7,054 bases of DNA from assembly GCA_030598625.1 (NCBI GenBank), contig JAUVPO010000098.1:1-7054 (forward strand). The letters are read 5' to 3'. The notes beneath the pieces are model-generated. The model saw nothing but the letters and a program-made list of their open reading frames with translations, ran no database searches and was not told the DNA's origin. Positions within the stretch are counted from its first letter, which is position 1; every line of letters begins with the position of its first letter. This document shows positions 1 through 6,208 of the stretch, piece after piece. Source of the DNA: Deferribacteres bacterium. GTDB taxonomy: Bacteria; Nitrospirota; Thermodesulfovibrionia; UBA6902. The position numbers and the translations under genes are program-made.

Positions 1-1229
1 ATCTCCTCATCAGTGGAAATAACTACCTCGGGCCTTACGCGGAGTCTTGCCTGAAGCCTGTCCATTATCCTGTCAAGCGGATATGACCCGTTACTCAGGG
101 AAACGTGAACATTCAACACGTCGGAAAGGTCAAAGTCACTGCTCACGGAAATATAATAATCACTGACATCGGGAATCTCGTCCAATACGGAATATATGGC
201 GTGGGGATACAGGGTAGTGCCCCTATATTTGATCATCTGTTTTTTCCTGCCTATTATGGGTCCGAGACGCGGTGAATACCTTCCGCATTCACATGGTCCG
301 TCCACCAGGAAACTGACGTCACCTGTCCTGAACCTCAGCAGCGGCATCCCTTCAACCGAAAAGGCCGTTACAACCACTTCCCCTGTTTTTCCTGGAGGCA
401 ATGTCTCTCCTTTATCATTAATTATTTCCACGACAGCCAGTTCAGGATGGAGGTGCCCGCCTCTCCGGGCGGCGCACTCGCAGAATGTCGTTATTGTTTC
501 CGAAGAAGCATACGTTGAATATACCACGGCCGCCCACATTTCTTCCAGATACCGGCCCATTTTTAAAAGCGAGAGTTCCACATCTCTTACAGGTTCACCA
601 ATACAGATGATTTTGGTTACAGGCGTTTTTTGAGGTTCGATGCCGCTGGATTGCAAAAATTGACCAAGTTTATGCAGAAATGACGGGACCCCGACAATTA
701 CAGTCGGTTTCATCCTCTGAATAATTTCCATATGGCTTGCAAAACTGTTGAGGCCGTTTCTGACAGCAGCGGCGCCGAGCGCCCTTATCCCCAGGAAATA
801 CGCCAGCCCCGCAATAAAGCATCTGTCCATTGTGCATGTAAGGAGAACAATATCTTCCGCGCTGATCCCGCACCCTGCAAATGAGATTTCTTCATTGTAT
901 GCCAGGCGTTTTAAATCGTTTTCCGTGTACATGATCCTGGTAGGTTTGCCTGTTGTTCCTGACGACAAAACAATATCCGCAATTCCGGACATGGGAACGG
1001 CAAGCAGTTCATCATTATGTTCTTCAAAGACGGATTTATCGGTAAACGGGAAATCACTCAGATTATCAAGCGATACCTTGTCCGGATTAAATCCTCTCAA
1101 TGTCCTCATGTAATAAGGGGAGTTTCCAACAATATACTCAAGATGCCTTTTGAAAAGCATTTCCTGCGCCCGCCTGATCTCATCAGGACCGGAGAATTCA
1201 AGTCCTCTGTAATTATCAAAATCCGTCAT
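1..1229 (-). CDS. Phenylacetate-CoA ligase (PaaK)-like AMP-dependent acid ligase, C-terminus cut by window edge
   Basis: I translated this frame by hand from the ATG at 1229; 409 codons are open to the left edge. It belongs to the adenylate-forming (ANL) superfamily, closest in motif layout to PaaK: the P-loop-like SSGTTGKP at residues 89-96, GEP at 211-213, YASSE at 240-244, the ribose-binding RTGD at 301-304, and the CECGR...PRL...GR block at 313-328. Enzymes of this type activate an aryl or other carboxylic acid with ATP and pass it to CoA, or sometimes to a carrier protein. The pairs C250/C252 and C313/C315, with H259 and H261, could form a metal site; that is inference. PaaK proteins are about 430-440 residues, so only the last few tens of residues should be missing. 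The start overlaps the acyltransferase stop by four bases (ATGA), with GGAG about eight bases upstream, indicating coupling. It probably supplies the starter acid for the carrier-protein pathway encoded upstream, or releases its product; the substrate is unknown. Confidence 0.9.
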   Translation of the reverse strand, partial: MTDFDNYRGLEFSGPDEIRRAQEMLFKRHLEYIVGNSPYYMRTLRGFNPDKVSLDNLSDFPFTDKSVFEEHNDELLAVPMSGIADIVLSSGTTGKPTRIMYTENDLKRLAYNEEISFAGCGISAEDIVLLTCTMDRCFIAGLAYFLGIRALGAAAVRNGLNSFASHMEIIQRMKPTVIVGVPSFLHKLGQFLQSSGIEPQKTPVTKIICIGEPVRDVELSLLKMGRYLEEMWAAVVYSTYASSETITTFCECAARRGGHLHPELAVVEIINDKGETLPPGKTGEVVVTAFSVEGMPLLRFRTGDVSFLVDGPCECGRYSPRLGPIIGRKKQMIKYRGTTLYPHAIYSVLDEIPDVSDYYISVSSDFDLSDVLNVHVSLSNGSYPLDRIMDRLQARLRVRPEVVISTDEE

Positions 1230-1975
1230 GCGGCGTTCTCCATAAGGGAGAGTTCTCTGTCTATGATTTCCCGGACCCTGTTCTTCAAGGAAAACACATT
1301 CATCTCCCTGTAATCATTCCAGGTAATGGCAGGCAATCTGCGTATCCTGATTGTTCCGGGTCTCAACAGGAACGAGCCTTTTGGAGGAATTTTCTCGGTA
1401 CCGGAAATACAAAGCGGCACTATGGATGTATATGATTTTAATGCAACACGAAAAGCTGAACCATGAAAGTTGCCCAGTTTTCTTCCGCTGGAACGCGTAC
1501 CTTCAGGGAAAAAAACGATCGAGACATTTTCCCTCAGAAATTCTATCGCCTTCTGAAAAAACACTTCAGGCTGTATCATCCTGATATTTAAATATCCCGC
1601 CTTACGGGCAAAAAAACCAAGGACCGGGATGCGGAAAGGCCATATATTTACTACCTGAACAACTTCATGCGGGAGCACAGACATCAAAAAGGCATCCGAG
1701 GCAGCCCTGTGATTGCTGACAAAAATATACGGCCCTTCAATATTGCCGGTTGAATGGTCTTCGTAAGAAACCTTGACCAAAGGAAACGGGAGCAGCGTAA
1801 TGCCTTTGCCCCACCATCTAATACACCTGCGAAACCTTTTCATTGTCCCGCGTTGGTCCATAACCAATGACGAAACAGCAACTATAATCACAAGCAGCGG
1901 TATGCTGACGGCAGAATATATTATAAAAAGACTGTAAAAATACAAATTGAATAAATATATCTTAAAAAAATTCAT
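1226..1975 (-). CDS. PlsC-type lysophospholipid/glycerolipid acyltransferase family protein
   Basis: The 249-residue product is a membrane-anchored acyltransferase of the PlsC/LPLAT family, which moves an acyl group from acyl-ACP or acyl-CoA to a hydroxyl, classically 1-acylglycerol-3-phosphate. A long hydrophobic N-terminal segment (about residues 8-38) should anchor it in the inner membrane. The catalytic HX4D motif is intact as NHRAASD (H89, D94), the acceptor-binding motif as FPEGTRSS (156-163), and IVPLCISG (185-192) fits the fourth block. Length matches the family (about 240-260). It begins 15 bases after the ACP stop, with only a weak AAGG ribosome site, and its stop overlaps the ligase start. 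Next to a dedicated ACP and ketosynthase it most likely esterifies the finished chain to a lipid or related acceptor, rather than serving as the cell's general PlsC; that role is inferred from context. Comparable acyltransferases occur in aryl polyene-type clusters. Confidence 0.92.
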   Translation of the reverse strand: MNFFKIYLFNLYFYSLFIIYSAVSIPLLVIIVAVSSLVMDQRGTMKRFRRCIRWWGKGITLLPFPLVKVSYEDHSTGNIEGPYIFVSNHRAASDAFLMSVLPHEVVQVVNIWPFRIPVLGFFARKAGYLNIRMIQPEVFFQKAIEFLRENVSIVFFPEGTRSSGRKLGNFHGSAFRVALKSYTSIVPLCISGTEKIPPKGSFLLRPGTIRIRRLPAITWNDYREMNVFSLKNRVREIIDRELSLMENAA

Positions 1976-1990
1976 CCGGGACCAGCAGCC

Positions 1991-2251
1991 TTAATTAGTT
2001 ACCTCTCTTTCCTTTATAGCGGAAATGAAATTGTATACATCTTGCAACGTCCTTATATTCCTTATCTCTTCTTCATTTCTCATATTAACACCGAAGTTTT
2101 TTTGGAGAGCAGCCACCAGATCAACTATATCAAGGCTGTCCAGCCCGAGGTCGGTAAAGATCTGCGCCTCAGGTTTCAATTTTTCTTTTTCAAGCTCAAA
2201 GGATTCTTCAAACACCCTGTTGGTTATTTCAATAATTTCCTGCTCAGTCAT
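1991..2251 (-). CDS. Dedicated acyl carrier protein
   Basis: This small acidic protein of 86 residues carries the phosphopantetheine attachment motif LGLDSLDIVDLV, with Ser39 as the modified serine. The acidic helix after the serine and the total length are typical of discrete type II ACPs. It would hold the growing acyl chain as a thioester for the ketosynthase, reductase and FAD enzyme of the same operon, in the cytoplasm. The N-terminal region (ITNRVFEESFELEKEKLKPEA) and the irregular C-terminus (ISAIKEREVTN) differ from housekeeping AcpP, which suits a pathway-specific carrier. The ATG at 2251 is preceded by AGGGA at a spacing of about six bases. A 118-base gap containing a structured leader separates it from the ketosynthase, so it may have extra control of expression; a carrier protein is often needed in excess over its enzymes. 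Confidence 0.93.
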   Translation of the reverse strand: MTEQEIIEITNRVFEESFELEKEKLKPEAQIFTDLGLDSLDIVDLVAALQKNFGVNMRNEEEIRNIRTLQDVYNFISAIKEREVTN

Positions 2252-2369
2252 TTATTTCCCTGAATAATCCGGCGCTTAATATCTTTCAGCGACCTGCATG
2301 CACTGAAAAACCGGATATTAGTTCGTTTATTATAATACACAAGGATAACAATAATTATAATTTTTTTCC
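2252..2369 (-). promoter_or_regulatory. ACP leader: nested stem-loops behind a TATAAT hexamer
   Basis: This gap is the longest within the operon except for parts of the leader upstream. Read on the minus strand it starts with a very A+T-rich stretch holding a perfect TATAAT (2334-2329) but no convincing -35 box at normal spacing. Just downstream are two nested inverted repeats: an outer 6-bp stem ATCCGG/CCGGAT (2316-2311 with 2272-2267) and an inner 6-bp stem TTTCAG/CTGAAA (2308-2303 with 2289-2284). The outer stem ends about 15 bases before the ACP start codon. There is no T-run after the stems, so it does not look like a terminator. It may be an internal promoter with a structured 5' leader, or an RNA processing/stabilising element that uncouples ACP level from the upstream genes. 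Confidence 0.4.
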
Positions 2370-3593
2370 TCAGGCAATATGTTTTCTGCACACAAGTGAG
2401 GCATTGACACCGCCGAAGGCAAAGCAGTTTTTTAATACGGTGTTGATTTCTTTCTTTAATGGTTTTTTAACATGATTTATTCCCCGGCAGTCGGGGCCGG
2501 TCCCGTCCAGATTTAATGTCGGATAAATAATGCCTTTTTCCATCATTATTAAAGACGCGATCAGTTCAATGGCGCCCGAAGCCCCCAGGGTATGCCCGAT
2601 GTAGCCCTTCAGGCTGCTTACTGGAACAGAGTCGCCAAAAAGTTTGCCAATGGCAGCGGCTTCCTCTTTATCCCCCTGGACAGTCCCCGTTGCATGCGCA
2701 TTAATATAGTCTATTTCATCCGGAGCAGTACGGGCGTCATTCAGTGTTTCATTAATGCATCGGATTATGGAGCTTTTGTCTGACTGGCTTATATGAGATC
2801 CGCTGCCGCACGTACCGTAACCGGTAATCTCGGCATAAATCCCGGCGCCCCTTTGGACAGCATGTTCATATTCTTCCAGAACCAGGATGCCGCTTCCTTC
2901 TCCACATACCAGTCCGTCACGGTCTTCATCAAAAGGCCTGGGGGTTTTCTGAGGGGTCTGATTATATTTTACGGAAGCCGCAAATACAACATCGAATGAC
3001 CCTGTCACCGAAGGGTGAAGTTCCTCCGCGCCTCCGCACAGCAATACATCCTGCCTGCCCGACCTAATGAATTCGTATCCCGTACCGATAGCCTGAAGAG
3101 ATGAAGCACAGGCAGCGGATGTTGCCATGACACAGCCCGTCAGCCCAAGATACTGCGCAACATTTATTGCGGCGGTATGAGACATGCCCTGAAAAAACAT
3201 GGAGGAAGGAAGTCGGCTCAAATCCTTCTCAAACAGCATTATCTCGAACGCCCGGCTGATGCTTCCGGCGCTTCCTGTTGTAGAGCCGATAATGCAGCCT
3301 GTCCGGTTTGAAATGTCATCGGATTTGATCCCTGAATCAGCGAGCGCCTGCTCAGCCGCCTGTGCGGCAAAAATACTCATACGGCCCATAGAGCGCCTCT
3401 TCTGACGCGGAATGTTTTTTTCATCCTTCAGTTTCGCAGGAGCAGCCACATGACTGCTCATCCCGCAATAACGGGACCATTCCTCCATAAAACAGACAGC
3501 GCTTTTTCGTAACTCCATGCCCTGTATAAGTGCATCAACACTGCCTCCTAACGGGGTAACAGCGCCGACTCCTGTTATTACGACTCTTTTCAT
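2370..3593 (-). CDS. FabF-type beta-ketoacyl-ACP synthase
   Basis: The 407-residue product is a full-length elongating ketosynthase of the FabF/KAS II family, which condenses an ACP-bound acyl chain with malonyl-ACP. The start VVITGVGAVTPLG is the classic N-terminus. The nucleophile is Cys162 in TSAACASS, followed by His300 in NAHATGT, Lys329 in SSLKGYIGHT and His334, at spacings matching E. coli FabF (163/303/335/340); the FAFGGVNAS gate loop is at 391-399. All catalytic residues are present, so it is an active KS rather than a chain-length-factor subunit. No second KS is visible. The ATG overlaps the oxidoreductase stop by one base (TGATG) and has no good ribosome site of its own, so translation should depend on coupling. 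Sequence features such as the HTAAINVAQYLGLTG and CGGAEELHPSV regions suggest an accessory, cluster-type KS (as in aryl polyene or ladderane-like loci) rather than housekeeping FabF; that subgroup is inference. Confidence 0.94.
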   Translation of the reverse strand: MKRVVITGVGAVTPLGGSVDALIQGMELRKSAVCFMEEWSRYCGMSSHVAAPAKLKDEKNIPRQKRRSMGRMSIFAAQAAEQALADSGIKSDDISNRTGCIIGSTTGSAGSISRAFEIMLFEKDLSRLPSSMFFQGMSHTAAINVAQYLGLTGCVMATSAACASSLQAIGTGYEFIRSGRQDVLLCGGAEELHPSVTGSFDVVFAASVKYNQTPQKTPRPFDEDRDGLVCGEGSGILVLEEYEHAVQRGAGIYAEITGYGTCGSGSHISQSDKSSIIRCINETLNDARTAPDEIDYINAHATGTVQGDKEEAAAIGKLFGDSVPVSSLKGYIGHTLGASGAIELIASLIMMEKGIIYPTLNLDGTGPDCRGINHVKKPLKKEINTVLKNCFAFGGVNASLVCRKHIA

Positions 3594-5092
3594 CAGCGTA
3601 AATTTTTCAGTAAAAATTTGTTATACCGGTCTGCATCAACAATGGACCTGCCGACGATAAGAGAAGACATCATCGCGCCGATTATACCGGGCAACAGGGA
3701 ACTCTGTCCGGCGGCATACAGATTGCGCAACGGAAGTTTTCCTTTCAGATTAAACTGGTTCACTTTCTGCTTTATTCCATAAGCAGAGCCGTCATAGTTG
3801 TTCAGGAAATCCCTGAATGTAAGCACTGACGCCGAACCGATAACTTCAAGCGTGTTCCTGTATTCCGGAAACACCGTAAAAATCCGTTCCAGTATATTTT
3901 CAGTCCTACTCTTTTTATAATCGTGATAGGCTTGAGGCCTCTTGCCGGTTTCGGAATCCTTCCACGCTTTAACGTGCTCAAAAAAGGAGGTCTCAAAGGC
4001 AGTAACGGTTCTGCAAGTCTTCCCCTCTGTCCGCTCGATAGATTTGATAAGTACAAGGGGAGGCGTGCCCGTGTAAGCCGGATCTAAAAGCCTGTTTATG
4101 TCATAATGCGGAAAAATCGAAAAAAGGGAAGATTCAAAATCAGTATCCTCATTTTCGGAATTAAGGACCGCGAAAACAGAAAAAAATCCTGCCGAGGATT
4201 CAAACGACGATACCCTGTCAACGAAAGCCCGGCTCAAATATCTCTCAGGCAGGACCTTTAAAATTTCTTTGGGATGAATCGTAAACACACAATTATCACC
4301 TGAAATTTCCTCTCCCGTATTCAATATAAATCGTCCCGCTTTTTTATCGCGGATGTCGGCCAGACCCGTGATATGCCTGTTACACAGGATTTCTACTTCA
4401 TAGTCTTTAAGTTTTGTCTCGAATGCCTTTATAAAAGAAGAGCCTCCGTTGCGGACGCCGGCAACCGACTGATAAAGCCCATGACACATGCGGCTGTGAT
4501 TTGCAAAGGATATCTCGTCGGGCCTTACGCCGTAACACATTGCAAAACCTGAAAGCAGGGCTTTTAAAGCCGGATTCTGTGTCAGTCCGTTCAGAACATC
4601 TTCCAAAGAAATCAAATCTTCATCCAGGAGACGATGTTGTGAAAAGAGGGTGCGCAAATTCATGGAAGGCGTGTTATCACAGACATGCCGGACTTTCTCA
4701 AAATATCCTTCAATGGCCGACACCTCTCCGGGGAAATAATCCTTGAATCTGTTTTTTACATTTTCAATCCCGTAAGGAACTTCATACCGCCTGCCTTCCG
4801 ATTCAAAAAAAAAGCTGTGGGCATTATCCGGGGACAGAAAAACAGGCTGGATTAAGTCGCGGATTTCAAGTACCGATAAGAGATCATACAATATCCCGTC
4901 TTTTTGAAGCCCTCCGGTGAAATGAAAACCTGTATCAAAAGGGATGCCTTTTTTATAAAATCGGGCTATGGATCCTCCAATGTGCGGGCTTTTTTCGAGC
5001 AGCAGCACCCTGCGTCCGTTCATACCGAGTATAAGGGCCATGGTCATGCCGCTTATACCGCTTCCGACAACTATATCGTCATATTTTTTCAT
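3593..5092 (-). CDS. CrtI/phytoene desaturase-like FAD-dependent oxidoreductase
   Basis: This 499-residue flavoprotein belongs to the phytoene desaturase / carotenoid isomerase-like amine oxidase superfamily. The N-terminal dinucleotide-binding fold is seen as GSGISG (residues 10-15) and ends in the ribose-binding Glu33 of LLLEK. The GGS motif at 39-41 and the FDTGFHFTGG segment follow. Near the C-terminus, NLYAAGQSSLLPGIIGAMMSS (from residue 457) is the family's second FAD-binding signature. Length equals typical CrtI proteins (about 490-510). Known members desaturate or isomerise long hydrophobic polyene chains. Here, between a ketoreductase and a ketosynthase and with no carotenoid synthesis genes in view, the substrate is more likely an ACP-bound or lipid acyl chain; that is inference. 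The start ATG at 5092 lies 12 bases after AAGGGG, which is the 3' arm of a leader hairpin, with a weaker GTGGA closer in. Confidence 0.9.
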   Translation of the reverse strand: MKKYDDIVVGSGISGMTMALILGMNGRRVLLLEKSPHIGGSIARFYKKGIPFDTGFHFTGGLQKDGILYDLLSVLEIRDLIQPVFLSPDNAHSFFFESEGRRYEVPYGIENVKNRFKDYFPGEVSAIEGYFEKVRHVCDNTPSMNLRTLFSQHRLLDEDLISLEDVLNGLTQNPALKALLSGFAMCYGVRPDEISFANHSRMCHGLYQSVAGVRNGGSSFIKAFETKLKDYEVEILCNRHITGLADIRDKKAGRFILNTGEEISGDNCVFTIHPKEILKVLPERYLSRAFVDRVSSFESSAGFFSVFAVLNSENEDTDFESSLFSIFPHYDINRLLDPAYTGTPPLVLIKSIERTEGKTCRTVTAFETSFFEHVKAWKDSETGKRPQAYHDYKKSRTENILERIFTVFPEYRNTLEVIGSASVLTFRDFLNNYDGSAYGIKQKVNQFNLKGKLPLRNLYAAGQSSLLPGIIGAMMSSLIVGRSIVDADRYNKFLLKNLR

Positions 5093-5104
5093 CTAAAATC
5101 CACA

Positions 5105-5126
5105 CCCCTTCTTGCATTGTAAGGGG
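5105..5126 (-). promoter_or_regulatory. Leader hairpin of the FAD oxidoreductase covering its G-rich ribosome site
   Basis: On the minus strand CCCCTT (5126-5121) pairs perfectly with AAGGGG (5110-5105), leaving a 10-base loop. The 3' arm is the best Shine-Dalgarno-like sequence ahead of the ATG at 5092, though its spacing of 12 bases is long. If formed, the stem would hide that site from ribosomes. The C4 and G4 blocks enclose exactly 14 bases beginning TTACAA, the same layout as the hairpin ahead of fabG. No T-run follows the stem on the minus strand, so it is not a terminator for the operon. Confidence 0.45.
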
Positions 5127-5136
5127 CTTATCTTTT

Positions 5137-5164
5137 TTGAGCAATTTATTGCCTGAATTGAGCA
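5137..5164. repeat. Two direct copies of TTGAGCA, 21 bases apart
   Basis: TTGAGCA occurs at 5137-5143 and again at 5158-5164 in the gap between fabG and the FAD oxidoreductase. The 21-base period is two helical turns, so a protein could contact both copies on one face of the DNA. The word is short and the pair may be chance. Confidence 0.25.
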
Positions 5165-5165
5165 C

Positions 5166-5185
5166 GGATAATTCATGAATTATCC
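5166..5185. repeat. Perfect 20-bp palindrome immediately after the fabG stop
   Basis: GGATAATTCATGAATTATCC reads identically on both strands and abuts the fabG stop codon (TAG, 5188-5186). As RNA it could fold into an 8-bp stem with a CATG loop. Neither side is followed by a T-run, so it is not an intrinsic terminator. It may be a binding site for a symmetric dimer or an RNA 3'-end stabilising or processing element between fabG and the downstream genes. Confidence 0.6.
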
Positions 5186-5926
5186 CTACATCGCCAGTCC
5201 GCCGTTAATGCCGATAACCTGACCGTGTATATACATGTGTTCCTCGCTGCATAAAAAATCAACAACCGAAGCAATATCTTCAGACCTGCCTAACCGGTTA
5301 ACGGGTATTAAGGGCAGAATCTGGTCTTCAGGAATATCTCCGGTCATATCCGTTTTAATAAATCCCGGAGCAACAACATTCACAAAAATATTTTTTTTGC
5401 CGACTTCACGGGCCAAAGACTTAGCCGCGCCGATCAATCCCGCCTTAGAAGCGGAATAGTTGACCTGACCGGCCTGGCCTGTCTGGCCTGATACGGATGA
5501 AACAACTACAATCCGGCCTTTTTTTGCCTTCAGCATTGAAAACAAAACAGTGCGGGTTACATTAAAAAATCCGTCCAGATTCGTTGAAAGGACCGAATCC
5601 CATTCTTCCTTAGTCATCCATACCATTAAATTATCCCTGGCAATTCCCGCATTATAGACAAGCACGTCCGGGGCAGATTCTTTTGTTCTTGCGGCCAGGG
5701 CGGTCTCTGTTTCTTCATAGCTTGAAACATCAAAGGGGATTAACTCGCAAGACCTTCCCCTATCCGCTATTTCGCCTTTAACATTTTCAGCAGCCTCATG
5801 GCTGCTCCTGTAAGTCAGCCAGATATCAAAGCCGGACCCGGCAAGGCGCAAAGCTATGGCACGCCCTATCCCGCGGCTGCCGCCGATTACTAATGCAGTC
5901 TTATTCACATTCATAATTTTTTCCAA
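5186..5926 (-). CDS. fabG: 3-oxoacyl-ACP reductase (FabG-type SDR)
   Basis: The 246-residue product is a classical short-chain dehydrogenase/reductase that reduces 3-oxoacyl-ACP to 3-hydroxyacyl-ACP with NAD(P)H. The cofactor motif GGSRGIG is at 15-21, NAG at 92-94, and the full catalytic tetrad is present as Asn116, Ser144, Tyr157 and Lys161, each offset by six from E. coli FabG. The C-terminus IHGQVIGINGGLAM is FabG-like. It is the first gene of the operon and would reduce the keto group made by the downstream ketosynthase. The start chosen is TTG at 5926, because AGGGGGAG ends five bases upstream of it. An ATG four codons later (5914) has only a weak GGA nearby and would sit 17 bases from the strong site, but it cannot be excluded. 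A 93-base gap with a palindrome and a hairpin follows it. As it sits in an accessory operon it need not be the housekeeping FabG. Confidence 0.93.
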   Translation of the reverse strand: MEKIMNVNKTALVIGGSRGIGRAIALRLAGSGFDIWLTYRSSHEAAENVKGEIADRGRSCELIPFDVSSYEETETALAARTKESAPDVLVYNAGIARDNLMVWMTKEEWDSVLSTNLDGFFNVTRTVLFSMLKAKKGRIVVVSSVSGQTGQAGQVNYSASKAGLIGAAKSLAREVGKKNIFVNVVAPGFIKTDMTGDIPEDQILPLIPVNRLGRSEDIASVVDFLCSEEHMYIHGQVIGINGGLAM

Positions 5927-5933
5927 ATGAACT

Positions 5934-5957
5934 CCCCCTAATCAGAGTTGTAGGGGG
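5934..5957 (-). promoter_or_regulatory. fabG leader hairpin overlapping its Shine-Dalgarno sequence
   Basis: On the minus strand CCCCCTA (5957-5951) pairs perfectly with TAGGGGG (5940-5934) around a 10-base loop. The 3' arm contains most of the ribosome site AGGGGGAG (5939-5932) of the TTG start at 5926, so folding would block initiation. A competing 5-bp stem, AACTC (5949-5945) with GAGTT (5934-5930), uses loop bases and would leave GGGG single-stranded. Read on the plus strand the same hairpin is followed by TTTTTG and looks like a weak intrinsic terminator, but no plus-strand gene precedes it. It could stop antisense transcription. Confidence 0.5.
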
Positions 5958-5976
5958 TTTTTGATTAATTTATTAA

Positions 5977-6006
5977 ATATTAGTATATGGATGATTTTTT
6001 AATCAA
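5977..6006 (-). promoter_or_regulatory. Candidate sigma-70-type promoter of the operon
   Basis: Reading the minus strand, TTGATT (6006-6001) and TAATAT (5982-5977) are separated by 18 bases and each match four of six consensus positions. An overlapping TATACT (5987-5982) matches the -10 consensus at five of six but lacks a matching -35 box. A start near 5970 would give a leader of about 45 bases containing the fabG hairpin. The TTGATTAAAAAATCAT arms also form a partial inverted repeat that could be an operator. The assignment rests on hexamer matches alone in an A+T-rich region. Confidence 0.35.
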
Positions 6007-6077
6007 GATTCCTTTGTTTCCGCATCCCAAAAAAATTTCATCAGGAACAAAAATTAAGCCTACATGATCAGTTTGTC

Positions 6078-6096
6078 ATTCCGGCTTGTCCGGAAT
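6078..6096. repeat. REP-like inverted repeat ATTCCGG-CTTGT-CCGGAAT
   Basis: Seven perfect base pairs enclose a five-base loop, within the phrase GTCATTCCGG...CCGGAATC. Short dispersed elements of this GTCATTCC/GGAATC style are common between genes in many environmental bacteria. Only one copy is visible here, so its dispersed nature is inferred from known families. It could also act as a weak hairpin terminator, given the pyrimidine-rich CTTTCTT after it. Confidence 0.45.
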
Positions 6097-6101
6097 CTTT
6101 C

Positions 6102-6113
6102 TTCATGCATGAA
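6102..6113. repeat. 12-bp perfect palindrome TTCATGCATGAA
   Basis: A perfect dyad just after the REP-like element. Its TTCATG half-site also occurs in the 20-bp palindrome at 5166-5185, but with a different centre. It is a possible operator; no regulator is identified. Confidence 0.3.
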
Positions 6114-6121
6114 TTCAACAG

Positions 6122-6165
6122 GCCTGTCAGCAGGCGCTATGACAACTGAGTCCTTTATACCTCAG
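6122..6165. repeat. Two short stem-loops in tandem
   Basis: GCCTG-TCAG-CAGGC (6122-6135) is a five-pair hairpin with a four-base loop. CTGAG (6146-6150) and CTCAG (6161-6165) form a second five-pair stem around ten bases. Both are short enough to arise by chance, but with the elements at 6078-6113 they make four dyads in under 100 bases. Confidence 0.3.
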
Positions 6166-6208
6166 CATAATGGCATTAACACCACACATTGCAATCAGCA
6201 ATTCATGG

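Noticed and set aside
196..1113. Plus-strand open frames over the ligase region (196-633, 748-1113)
   Set aside because: They are antisense to a continuous minus-strand frame with clear PaaK-like motifs and have no recognisable domains or ribosome sites.
1..5926. Firm assignment as an anammox ladderane operon
   Set aside because: Gene types overlap with candidate ladderane loci, but radical-SAM and other characteristic partners are not visible and the product of such genes is unproven; kept as a comparison only.
5934..5965. Intrinsic terminator on the plus strand (CCCCCTA/TAGGGGG followed by TTTTTG)
   Set aside because: No plus-strand gene lies upstream. The same stem makes more sense as part of the fabG leader on the minus strand. 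I leave antisense termination as a remark only.
6171..6193. Sigma-54 promoter (TGGCAT...TTGCAA)
   Set aside because: The spacing between GG and GC is far longer than the fixed sigma-54 arrangement.
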